Shown here: one piece after another, positions 1 through 5,992 of the stretch | Position numbering within the stretch: position 1 is the first letter of the stretch | Layout of the letters: each line of letters opens with the position of its first letter | Origin: Bacteroidota bacterium | GTDB taxonomy: Bacteria; Bacteroidota; Bacteroidia; Chitinophagales; Chitinophagaceae | Length of the DNA: 8,067 bases | Reading direction: 5' to 3' | Assembly (NCBI GenBank): GCA_023390215.1 | Contig: JAEWDG010000139.1 | Span: 1 to 8,067, forward strand | Program-made: the position numbers and the translations under genes | The notes under the pieces: generated by a model | The model's database searches: none | What the model was told of the DNA's origin: nothing | Seen by the model: only the letters and a program-made list of their open reading frames with translations

Positions 1-73
1 GATCACACATATGGGAGATTTTAAGCAACTTTGAATACCCAACGATTTTCTAATAACCGGACAAACAACAAAT

Positions 74-619
74 ATGAAAAACAGTTTTTTGAGTTCTTCC
101 CGCTCAGAGTTTGAAAAATATAAACAGCTCGGAGAAAAAACTTTTGAACAGTTGAATGAAGAAGATTTTTTCTGGAAACAAAATGCTGAAAGCAACAGCA
201 TCGCAGCACTTGTACGGCATCTGTCTGGAAATATGTTATCCAGGTGGACAGACTTTCTAACCACTGATGGTGAAAAATCCTGGCGTTTGCGCGATCAGGA
301 ATTCGATGACAGCAACGCTTCGAAAGCTGCGCTTATTGAGTTATGGGAAAAAGGTTGGAATTGCTTATTTGATTCACTTCAGTCATTGCGGGATGAGGAC
401 CTGGAAAAAACAGTCACGATTAGGTCACAGCCGCTAACTGTAACGGCAGCTATTAACCGCCAGTTGACGCATTATGCATATCATGTCGGTCAGATCGTTT
501 TTATTGGAAAATATCTTAAAGGCGAAAACTGGAAATCGCTGAGTATAGCTAAAGATGAATCGGTTTCTTTCAATGCCGGAATGATGCAACATAAACAGCC
601 GGAAATGCGAAAACAGTAA
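74..619 (+). CDS. DinB-like DUF1572 family protein
   Basis: This 181-residue cytoplasmic protein has no signal peptide or membrane segment and resembles the DUF1572 branch of the DinB/YfiT four-helix-bundle superfamily. Matching features are an N-terminal helix ending in FWKQ (33-36), the IAALVRHLSGN block (43-53), the TDGEKSWR signature (64-71) and a C-terminal helix with HYAYHVGQI (133-141). His49, His133 and His137 are placed like the three metal-binding histidines of DinB-type proteins. Some relatives are thiol-dependent S-transferases, but the substrate of this subfamily is not known and none is claimed. The last 25 or so residues are polar and probably disordered. The ATG at 74 is the first in frame that keeps the full N-terminal helix; no clear Shine-Dalgarno sequence precedes it. 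The gene stands alone, 129 bases before the next one. Family assignment is confident, function is not. Confidence 0.88.
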   Translation: MKNSFLSSSRSEFEKYKQLGEKTFEQLNEEDFFWKQNAESNSIAALVRHLSGNMLSRWTDFLTTDGEKSWRLRDQEFDDSNASKAALIELWEKGWNCLFDSLQSLRDEDLEKTVTIRSQPLTVTAAINRQLTHYAYHVGQIVFIGKYLKGENWKSLSIAKDESVSFNAGMMQHKQPEMRKQ

Positions 620-651
620 CCGCTTCCTGCCGCCAGGCCTCCGGTTATTTT
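617..651 (+). terminator. Possible hairpin terminator at the DUF1572 stop codon
   Basis: An outer stem TAACCG (617-622) pairs with CGGTTA (642-647), and an inner stem CCTG (626-629) pairs with CAGG (634-637) around a CCGC loop. Unpaired bases lie between the two stems on both sides, and four T residues follow (648-651). The stop codon TAA forms the foot of the stem. The position is right for a rho-independent terminator, but the interrupted stem and short T run make it moderate. Confidence 0.45.
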
Positions 652-748
652 CAACAGAATAGGTTTAATACGTTTCAGCATATCAAAAAACCGGACTTAT
701 CGTAAAAAACAGACAAATCAGATATTACGGATAGTTATTTTCGTAATA

Positions 749-1555
749 ATGAAATCCACGCTATTTGCCTTCTGTTTCTTTATAATTTTTGGAGCAGGCT
801 GTGCTGCAAAAGACGAGTTAACTCCGGATATTTTTGGTACCTGGTCGGTCAACGAAATTGAAAAAAACAATGAGACATCAGGGTTACTCAGACCTGTTGT
901 CCGGAAAGAACAGAGCGGAGCGTTACTTGCTGTTTTCCCTGATGGAAAATATACTGACATCTCTACGAACGGCAGCTACCGTACCGGAAACTGGGAACAA
1001 ACCGGACCCAGCAGCATTGATCTGATCACAAAATCCAAAGGCAGGCTGCATATCACATGTATTCAATCCCGTGATAACACTGAGGATCCTTATTTAGTTA
1101 TGAATGTTCCCGGAAGAAACGCGGGGTTAAATTTTACAAAGATCTTTGATACAATAGCAGATCTGAGCCAGGAGCCCTTTCACCCTATTAATAATGAATG
1201 GCGAAAAAAAGCCACCCATCCTGAGAACCAGGATGAATTGAAAAAACGTTTGCTGAATCACTTAAGGCATTTTTGTTTTTTGTTGAAAAGAACGGTTGAT
1301 GAAGATAACAGTACGCTTGACACCCGCTATTCTTTGGGTCCTGTACAGGTTTACAATAAAGCTATTGGCGCCAGACCCTTTGAAAAGATCAGCAAAAACT
1401 GGGTAAACTGTTTTTATACAGAAGACGAAGCAAAGACTGCTGCAGGCATATTTGAAAATTTTGTAACTACATATAAATACAACGGGAAAAGAGCAGCTGA
1501 CTGGATAAAACAGGATTATTATATTTTAACCTCAATATGTTCGGCAATGCAATAG
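749..1555 (+). CDS. Unrecognised two-part lipoprotein
   Basis: A 268-residue predicted lipoprotein. Residues 1-17 form a hydrophobic signal segment ending in the lipobox-like GAGC, so Cys18 is the probable lipidated residue, and the protein would sit in the periplasm or on the outer membrane. Residues 27-135 contain FGTWSVNEIE, FPDGKYTD and GSYRTGNWE, a strand pattern like the lipocalin-like domains common in Bacteroidota lipoproteins. Residues 148-268 are different: an EWRKKATHPENQDELKKRL opening, then a helical, aromatic-rich region with NWVNCFYTEDEA (217-228) and WIKQDYYIL near the end. I do not recognise this second part. The start at 749 places the signal peptide correctly. The gene ends 35 bases before the preferred start of the MORN lipoprotein, so the two are probably co-transcribed. 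No function is proposed. Confidence 0.8.
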   Translation: MKSTLFAFCFFIIFGAGCAAKDELTPDIFGTWSVNEIEKNNETSGLLRPVVRKEQSGALLAVFPDGKYTDISTNGSYRTGNWEQTGPSSIDLITKSKGRLHITCIQSRDNTEDPYLVMNVPGRNAGLNFTKIFDTIADLSQEPFHPINNEWRKKATHPENQDELKKRLLNHLRHFCFLLKRTVDEDNSTLDTRYSLGPVQVYNKAIGARPFEKISKNWVNCFYTEDEAKTAAGIFENFVTTYKYNGKRAADWIKQDYYILTSICSAMQ

Positions 1556-1590
1556 TGTTGTACCTTAAGGGTAAACTAAAACCATCAGGT

Positions 1591-2274
1591 ATGTTGAACA
1601 AATTGCTTTTCATGATGACGTGGATTATGGCAGGGTGTGCAACTGTAGCCCAGAATAGTTCAACTGACTGCAGGGTACTCGTAAAAGAACTGGAGGGTGT
1701 TTACACCGGCGGATGCAAAAAAGGACTTGCTGATGGAATGGGAGAAGCTAAGGGTGTATGTACGTATACAGGCAATTTCAGGAAGGGCTTCCCGAATGGG
1801 AACGGCAAATACGTTTATAACGATACAATGTATTTCATTGGCAATTTCCAGGATGGTATTAAAGAAGGTAAAGGTGAAATGCATTATATCATCCAACCGG
1901 ACAAACCGGATAGCGTTGTAAAGGGATACTGGAGCGGTGATATTTTCCAGGGAAAAACGTATACTACCTATACATTCAGTTCTGGGATTGCGTTAGATTA
2001 TTATGATATTACCCCGAGCAAAAACCCCGGGCAAATACTGACCATACAAATTTCAGTAACCCGTGTTCCTGTACAGATGTCTGGTTTAATGCCCAATGAA
2101 GGAATTCAGGTAAGATTTATGGGTACGCAGCAACTGGCAACAAGAAGTGTATCTACCTACTTCATTGAAAAATTTCCTGTTTCACTCGTTGGAACGTTAA
2201 CCACAGGAGAGAGCTTCAGAATGACTCTTTATAAGGCGGCCGACTGGCACGTGAACTTTACCATCAATAAATAA
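1591..2274 (+). CDS. MORN-repeat lipoprotein
   Basis: The frame is open from an ATG at 1537, but that start overlaps the upstream gene and buries the signal peptide. The ATG at 1591 puts a hydrophobic segment with lipobox IMAGC (lipidated Cys16) at the N-terminus, so it is preferred and gives 227 residues. Three clear MORN repeats follow: GVYTGGCKKGLADGMGE (from residue 36), CTYTGNFRKGFPNGNGKY (57) and YFIGNFQDGIKEGKGEMHY (81). A degenerate fourth, VVKGYWSGDIFQGK, starts near residue 109. MORN repeats form beta-hairpin solenoids that usually bind lipids or proteins or act as scaffolds. The last 100 residues are strand-rich, contain no motif I know, and may be a separate beta domain. The gene is followed after 4 bases by the hydrolase gene, suggesting an operon. 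A role at the envelope is inferred; a precise function cannot be given. Confidence 0.83.
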   Translation: MLNKLLFMMTWIMAGCATVAQNSSTDCRVLVKELEGVYTGGCKKGLADGMGEAKGVCTYTGNFRKGFPNGNGKYVYNDTMYFIGNFQDGIKEGKGEMHYIIQPDKPDSVVKGYWSGDIFQGKTYTTYTFSSGIALDYYDITPSKNPGQILTIQISVTRVPVQMSGLMPNEGIQVRFMGTQQLATRSVSTYFIEKFPVSLVGTLTTGESFRMTLYKAADWHVNFTINK

Positions 2275-2278
2275 TCCG

Positions 2279-3082
2279 GTGAAGAAAAAACAAGTTTGCT
2301 ATTTTCTTTTTTTATTGTTCCTGAACAATGCAGTAGCACAAAAAAAAATGCTGCATGGAGATAACCCTGCCGCTTCAAATAACTTATACCTCAGGGGCAT
2401 ACATTTTTATCTGGAGGAATATGGGAAAGGTCTTCCGCTGATTCTTCTTCATGGTAACGGAGGAAGCATCTCTTCCATGTCTTCCATCATTCCCCTGCTT
2501 TCGAAAAAATTCCATGTATATGCAATGGATAGCCGTGCTCATGGCAGATCAATAGATCAAAAAGATTCATTGAGTTTTGAAATGATGGCAGATGACGTTT
2601 CTGCGATCATATCCAATTTGGAACTGGATTCAGTCTATGTGGCGGGATGGAGCGATGGCGGTATTGTTGCTTTGGAACTTGCTATGCGACACCCGGGCCA
2701 GGTAAGGAAAATGGCGATAACGGGAGCCAATCTCTGGCCGGATTCCACAGCCATCATTCCCACATTATGGACTGAAGGAAAAGATTATTATGAGAAAAAC
2801 AAAAACAGGATCTGGTCGACGGAAAAAGAAAAAAACGATTGGAAGCTATTTTTACTCGATTGGTTCCAGCCTAATATTACACTAAAAGATCTCGAAACTA
2901 TACATGATCCTGTGCTGGTTATTGCCGGCGACCGGGATATTATACGAATTGAACACACCGTTCAAATTTTTCAGCATATCCCTGCCGCGCGTTTATGGAT
3001 CGTGCCCAATTCAGGCCATGGAACACTCATTGAACACCCGGTAGATTTTTCTGAAATTGTTATTCGTTTTTTCCTGGAATGA
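2279..3082 (+). CDS. Exported alpha/beta hydrolase
   Basis: A 267-residue alpha/beta-hydrolase-fold enzyme with a signal peptide (KKK followed by a hydrophobic stretch, probable cleavage after AVA at residue 20), so it acts in the periplasm or outside the cell. The oxyanion-hole loop is HGNGG (58-62). The nucleophile elbow GWSDGG gives Ser125, the acid is Asp220 in AGDRD, and the base is His247 in NSGHG. The triad is therefore complete. The overall pattern (YAMDSRAHGRS at 81-91, PVLVIAGDRD at 211-220) matches the broad esterase/haloperoxidase-like group, which does not predict a substrate. Translation probably starts at GTG 2279, because the next in-frame ATG (2348) would discard the signal peptide. 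Only 4 bases separate it from the MORN gene stop, consistent with co-transcription and coupled translation. Confidence 0.88.
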   Translation: MKKKQVCYFLFLLFLNNAVAQKKMLHGDNPAASNNLYLRGIHFYLEEYGKGLPLILLHGNGGSISSMSSIIPLLSKKFHVYAMDSRAHGRSIDQKDSLSFEMMADDVSAIISNLELDSVYVAGWSDGGIVALELAMRHPGQVRKMAITGANLWPDSTAIIPTLWTEGKDYYEKNKNRIWSTEKEKNDWKLFLLDWFQPNITLKDLETIHDPVLVIAGDRDIIRIEHTVQIFQHIPAARLWIVPNSGHGTLIEHPVDFSEIVIRFFLE

Positions 3083-3147
3083 AAATATTTTACTTCCTAA
3101 CGAGAACGCTAAAGCGATAACATACCCTAATTGGCAAAATTTTAAAA

Positions 3148-3881
3148 ATGAGAAATAACATTCTGTACCTGCTACTTTATTTATGCCTGCATTCTTTCAC
3201 TTCGAAAGCGCAAAATCCACTAACAGAATACGTGGAAACGCCCGACAGCATCAGAAATGCGAAAACACCCGGTGCCTGGTATTTCCAGGCTGGTGCAGTA
3301 AGCCAGCAGTTTCGTTTTACTGGTCAACGTAAAGAAGTGGCCATAATGAAATTTCCTCAAACTGTTCAACCCAGTATTGCTATTGGTCGCGAACTTATTT
3401 TCGCAGTGGTAAATCCAACAGGTTCGGCGGCAAACTTGAGGTCGGCTTCTGGTGGATTAATTCTACAGGCAAATATGAAAACTATCCCGACAACCTGCAA
3501 AATCATTCAGAAAACAGGTTCACTATAAAAATGATCCAGATATCACCTGCGATACATGCATTTTATCAGCATAACTTTTCAAAAAACATCGGGGTTGTGC
3601 TTGCCGCATCTCTCCAATTCTCAAACGCATTATCCCAGAAAAATAGCTTCGACGTTTATTATTTCGCGAAGGACTCGCTGGTACATACAGATCGCGCGGA
3701 AGTATTTGGTGGCGATATAACAATGTTGCAACTCAACCCTGGGATTGTCTTTAAAAACAGGTATGAGCTCACTTCCGGAATCGTTCTCGTGGGTGCCTTA
3801 CAAAAAGCGAATTATCTGCTGGATCATAGCAGACCGTTTTTTATCCGGCTAGGATATCGCCTGCCCACACGCAAACACTAA
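3148..3881 (+). pseudogene. Outer-membrane beta-barrel protein, frameshifted
   Basis: The first frame starts at ATG 3148 with a signal peptide (residues 1-22, cleavage near SKA|Q) and reads coherently to PSIAIGRELIF, ending about base 3402. It then degenerates to a stop at 3526-3528. The frame one base back is open from 3333 and continues the protein as RSGKSNRFGGKLEVGFWW from 3402, then on to the stop at 3879-3881. Adding one base near 3400-3403, next to a TTTT run, gives a 244-residue protein with alternating hydrophobic strands and polar turns (GKLEVGFWWIN, PAIHAFYQHNF, IGVVLAASLQFS, FFIRLGYRL). This resembles small outer-membrane beta-barrel proteins common in Bacteroidota. It may be a true pseudogene, a phase-variable gene or a sequencing error. 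The second half also contains an ATG at 3531, but independent translation from there would lack an export signal. Confidence 0.78.
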
Positions 3882-3922
3882 TATTATTTGGAAAATTGCT
3901 GATTTAGACGGAAAATGCGAAT

Positions 3923-4390
3923 ATGACCGTTCTACTCAGCAGAACCGATTCTACCAACAAAGATTTTATTGCGCTCGTAAAAGAGCTGGATGCGGATCTG
4001 GCTGTCCGTGATGGAGAGGATCATGCATTTTATGATCAGTTCAATAAGATTGACATGATCAAATTTGTGGTTGTACTGTATGTTGATGGTATAGCTGTTG
4101 CATGTGGAGCATTCAAACCTTATGACGAAAGCGTTGTTGAAATCAAACGAATGTATTGCAAGCCGGAATGGCGGGGTAACCGTTTTGCGGCTGCAATTTT
4201 AGACGAACTGGAAAAATGGGCAGCGGAATTATCTTATCATTCAGCAATTCTGGAAACAGGAATAAAACAGCATGAGGCGATCAGGTTATATGAACGGTAC
4301 GGTTATCATCGCATGGAAAACTACGGACAGTATGCCGGAATTAAAACGAGCATTTGCATGAAACGGGCAATAAACGAAGGATATGAGTAA
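3923..4390 (+). CDS. GNAT family N-acetyltransferase
   Basis: A 155-residue soluble protein with the GNAT fold, which transfers an acetyl group from acetyl-CoA to an amine. Motif A spans about 72-100: the beta4 strand VVEIKRMYC, then PEWRGNRFAAAILDELEKWA, the CoA pyrophosphate-binding loop and helix. The loop reads RGNRFA where the textbook pattern is R/Q-x-x-G-x-G/A, so the usual second glycine is Arg87; such variants occur in the family. Motif B is AILETGIKQHEAIRLYERYGY (108-128), with Tyr123 placed as the usual general-acid candidate. The substrate cannot be read from the sequence. Its stop overlaps the start of the downstream membrane protein by 8 bases, a strong sign of a shared transcript and coupled translation. 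No promoter was identified in the 41-base gap upstream. Confidence 0.9.
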   Translation: MTVLLSRTDSTNKDFIALVKELDADLAVRDGEDHAFYDQFNKIDMIKFVVVLYVDGIAVACGAFKPYDESVVEIKRMYCKPEWRGNRFAAAILDELEKWAAELSYHSAILETGIKQHEAIRLYERYGYHRMENYGQYAGIKTSICMKRAINEGYE

Positions 4391-5699
4391 TTTTTTTAAA
4401 GATTTTTTTAGTTTACATAATGACCAGGAGAGCAAAAGAATTACAGTTGAAACCGTAAAGAATAATATCAGCTTTCGTGGTGCAAATGTCTGGACACTGG
4501 CCTGTGCCATCATCGTGGCTTCTGTTGGATTGAATGTAAACTCTTCTGCTGTGATTATTGGCGCTATGCTCATCTCTCCGTTGATGGGACCGATCGTGGG
4601 CGCAGGTTTTGCACTGGGTGTCTACGATTTTGAGCTACTCAAAAAATCGCTGAAAAATCTTTTAATTGCCACACTTGTATCGCTCCTCGTCTCATCCTTC
4701 TATTTTTTTCTAAGTCCTTTTAAAGAAGCGCAATCAGAATTACTCGCCAGAACTTCCCCGAATATTTATGATGTGCTCATAGCATTTTTCGGTGGACTTG
4801 TTGGTATTGTCGCTATTACAAGATCTGAAAAAGGGAATGCCGTTGCCGGTGTGGCTATTGCTACTGCGCTGATGCCTCCCCTCTGCACTGCTGGTTTTGC
4901 TTTTGCAACAACGAACTGGCGTTTTTTCTTCGGTGCCATGTTTTTATATACCATCAATTGTGTGTTCATCTGCATTGCCAGTTTTATCATCATTAAATAC
5001 CTGAAATTCCCGCTCGCCAGTTATGTAAATGAAAAAAATCAGAAAAAGATAAGATACGGACTCACAGCTATTATCATGGTTATCCTGATACCAAGCGGAT
5101 ATTTTGCGTATACCCTCTACAAAAGTCAGGAATTTAAACAGCGGGTAGAAAAATTTATCAAGAATGAGTTCACCGATAAAGGCATGAATGTGGTCTATAA
5201 AAAATCAGCATATAACAGGGAATCTCAAAGCCTTGATCTCGCGTTTCTGAGAGCGGAATTTTCAGGGGAAGAGATTCGCAAGATCAACGACCGCCTAAAA
5301 AAATATGATCTTGAAGGAACAAAACTCCGGATTCTACAAAACGATTCCAGCAGTCTTCAGGCATTTCGCAATGATATACTTAATGAAGTAAGCAAAAGAG
5401 ACATAGATATAGACAATAAGGATAAAAAAATTGAAGAGTTGGAAAAAGCGTTATTGAAAGACAGCGTAGATAATTTGAATCTTTATCGCGAGATAAAAAC
5501 CATTTATCCCAATATCCGGTCAAGTTCACTCGGCTTTCATCGCTTTTATACGCAAAAAGACAGCCTCTTCAGATCAGCGGTTTTTCTATACGATGCTTCA
5601 CCTGCGCTTACTGAAATAGATAAAGAGAAGCTGAAAAATTTTATTGAAACGCGGCTTTCCCTCAAAGACCTGAAGTTGCAGCCTTTGAGCAAACCATAG
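4383..5699 (+). CDS. DUF389 family integral membrane protein
   Basis: A 438-residue inner-membrane protein of the DUF389 family. The signature is ASVGLNVNSSAVIIGAMLIS followed by PLMGPIVGAGFALG (46-79). About six or seven membrane segments are visible: 36-53, 55-79, 92-112, 128-147, 153-175 (with the conserved ATALMPPLCTAGFA), 181-205 and 223-246. Residues 247-438 form a soluble C-terminal region with a short charged heptad-like stretch (about 335-360, KKIEELEKALL), a likely coiled coil. The biochemical role of DUF389 proteins is not established and none is assigned. The start ATG lies inside the end of the acetyltransferase gene (ATGAGTAA overlap). The gene ends 29 bases before a strong bidirectional terminator that closes this transcription unit. 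The C-terminal region could be a sensory or partner-binding part, which is only inference. Confidence 0.9.
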   Translation: MSNFFKDFFSLHNDQESKRITVETVKNNISFRGANVWTLACAIIVASVGLNVNSSAVIIGAMLISPLMGPIVGAGFALGVYDFELLKKSLKNLLIATLVSLLVSSFYFFLSPFKEAQSELLARTSPNIYDVLIAFFGGLVGIVAITRSEKGNAVAGVAIATALMPPLCTAGFAFATTNWRFFFGAMFLYTINCVFICIASFIIIKYLKFPLASYVNEKNQKKIRYGLTAIIMVILIPSGYFAYTLYKSQEFKQRVEKFIKNEFTDKGMNVVYKKSAYNRESQSLDLAFLRAEFSGEEIRKINDRLKKYDLEGTKLRILQNDSSSLQAFRNDILNEVSKRDIDIDNKDKKIEELEKALLKDSVDNLNLYREIKTIYPNIRSSSLGFHRFYTQKDSLFRSAVFLYDASPALTEIDKEKLKNFIETRLSLKDLKLQPLSKP

Positions 5700-5728
5700 T
5701 TTTAACTCTGAATGACAATCCGCAATAA

Positions 5729-5759
5729 AAAAAGACGCTTACCAGGTAAGCGTCTTTTT
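5729..5759. terminator. Bidirectional rho-independent terminator
   Basis: A perfect 14-bp inverted repeat (5729-5742 with 5746-5759) surrounds a three-base CAG loop. The core stem GACGCTTAC/GTAAGCGTC is flanked by A and T runs, so RNA from either strand has a U tract after the hairpin. On the minus strand the tract is seven T residues long, and on the plus strand five. It therefore serves the converging tRNA-Lys gene, whose 3' end is only one base away, and the acetyltransferase/DUF389 unit from the other side. Confidence 0.93.
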
Positions 5760-5760
5760 G

Positions 5761-5833
5761 TGATCTGGCTGGGACTCGAACCCAGGACCCATACATTAAA
5801 AGTGTATTGCTCTACCAACTGAGCTACCAAATC
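5761..5833 (-). tRNA. tRNA-Lys (anticodon UUU)
   Basis: The reverse complement folds into a complete 73-base cloverleaf. The acceptor arm is GATTTGG with CCAGATC (one T-G pair) plus discriminator A. The D arm is GCTC-AGTTGGTA-GAGC. The anticodon arm is ATACA-CTTTTAA-TGTAT, giving anticodon TTT for lysine. The variable loop is GGGTC and the T arm is CTGGG-TTCGAGT-CCCAG. The 3' CCA is not encoded (the next bases read CAA), so it must be added after transcription. A promoter lies about 40 bases upstream and a strong terminator starts immediately downstream, so the gene appears to be a single-tRNA transcription unit. Confidence 0.97.
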
Positions 5834-5844
5834 TTCACCCTCAT

Positions 5845-5858
5845 CCAATATCTATTGG
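5845..5858. repeat. Short palindrome in the tRNA-Lys leader
   Basis: CCAATA-TC-TATTGG is a perfect 6-bp inverted repeat with a two-base centre, just downstream of the predicted tRNA promoter and 12 bases before the mature tRNA 5' end. As RNA it could form a five-pair hairpin with a four-base loop; as DNA it could be a protein-binding site. It may also be chance. Confidence 0.4.
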
Positions 5859-5869
5859 TTTTGGGAGTG

Positions 5870-5900
5870 CAAAAATAAGGCAAAATGATATTAAAGCAAA
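5870..5900 (-). promoter_or_regulatory. Bacteroidetes-type promoter for tRNA-Lys
   Basis: On the minus strand a TTTG box (5897-5900) is followed after 19 bases by TATTTTTG (5870-5877). This matches the primary-sigma consensus known for Bacteroidetes, TTTG at about -33 and TAnnTTTG at about -7. Transcription would start near 5863, leaving a leader of about 30 bases to be trimmed from the tRNA 5' end. A good match in the right place; the start site itself is inferred. Confidence 0.75.
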
Positions 5901-5946
5901 TATTTTTGAGAAAGTTTTCGAACCGATATACAATACTTGTGAATTG

Positions 5947-5977
5947 TTTGTGAACAGTAGTGGCTCCCCTAAATTTG
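5947..5977 (+). promoter_or_regulatory. Bacteroidetes-type promoter for the dehydrogenase operon
   Basis: TTTG (5947-5950), a 19-base spacer and TAAATTTG (5970-5977) match the Bacteroidetes consensus exactly at the conserved bases. Transcription would begin around 5982-5986, only about 7-11 bases before the ATG at 5993, so the mRNA would be almost leaderless. The location also argues against the GTG at 5960 as the gene start, because that codon lies inside the promoter spacer. Confidence 0.75.
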
Positions 5978-5992
5978 CCGGTAATTGATAGT

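Noticed and set aside
3..53. Open frame from the window edge to TAA 51-53 on the plus strand, a possible C-terminal tail of an upstream gene
   Set aside because: Only 16 codons are visible and nothing identifies a family; two other frames also stop within the first 34 bases, so no coding claim can be supported.
1537..1590. Upstream ATG extending the MORN lipoprotein by 18 residues
   Set aside because: It overlaps the upstream gene and moves the signal peptide and lipobox away from the N-terminus; ATG 1591 gives a normal lipoprotein.
3083..3147. Promoter or terminator in the gap before the barrel gene
   Set aside because: Only a short AT palindrome (AAAATATTTT) and a four-pair CGCT/AGCG hairpin are visible, with no T run and no consensus promoter.
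3531..3881. Independent 116-residue protein starting at ATG 3531
   Set aside because: The same frame is open back to 3333 and continues the upstream barrel protein; alone it would lack a signal peptide.
5901..5908. Plus-strand TATTTTTG as a further promoter
   Set aside because: No TTTG box lies 17-23 bases upstream; the nearest is about 37 bases away.
5960..5992. GTG start extending the dehydrogenase by 11 residues
   Set aside because: It lies inside the predicted promoter, and the extension is not needed for the Rossmann fold.
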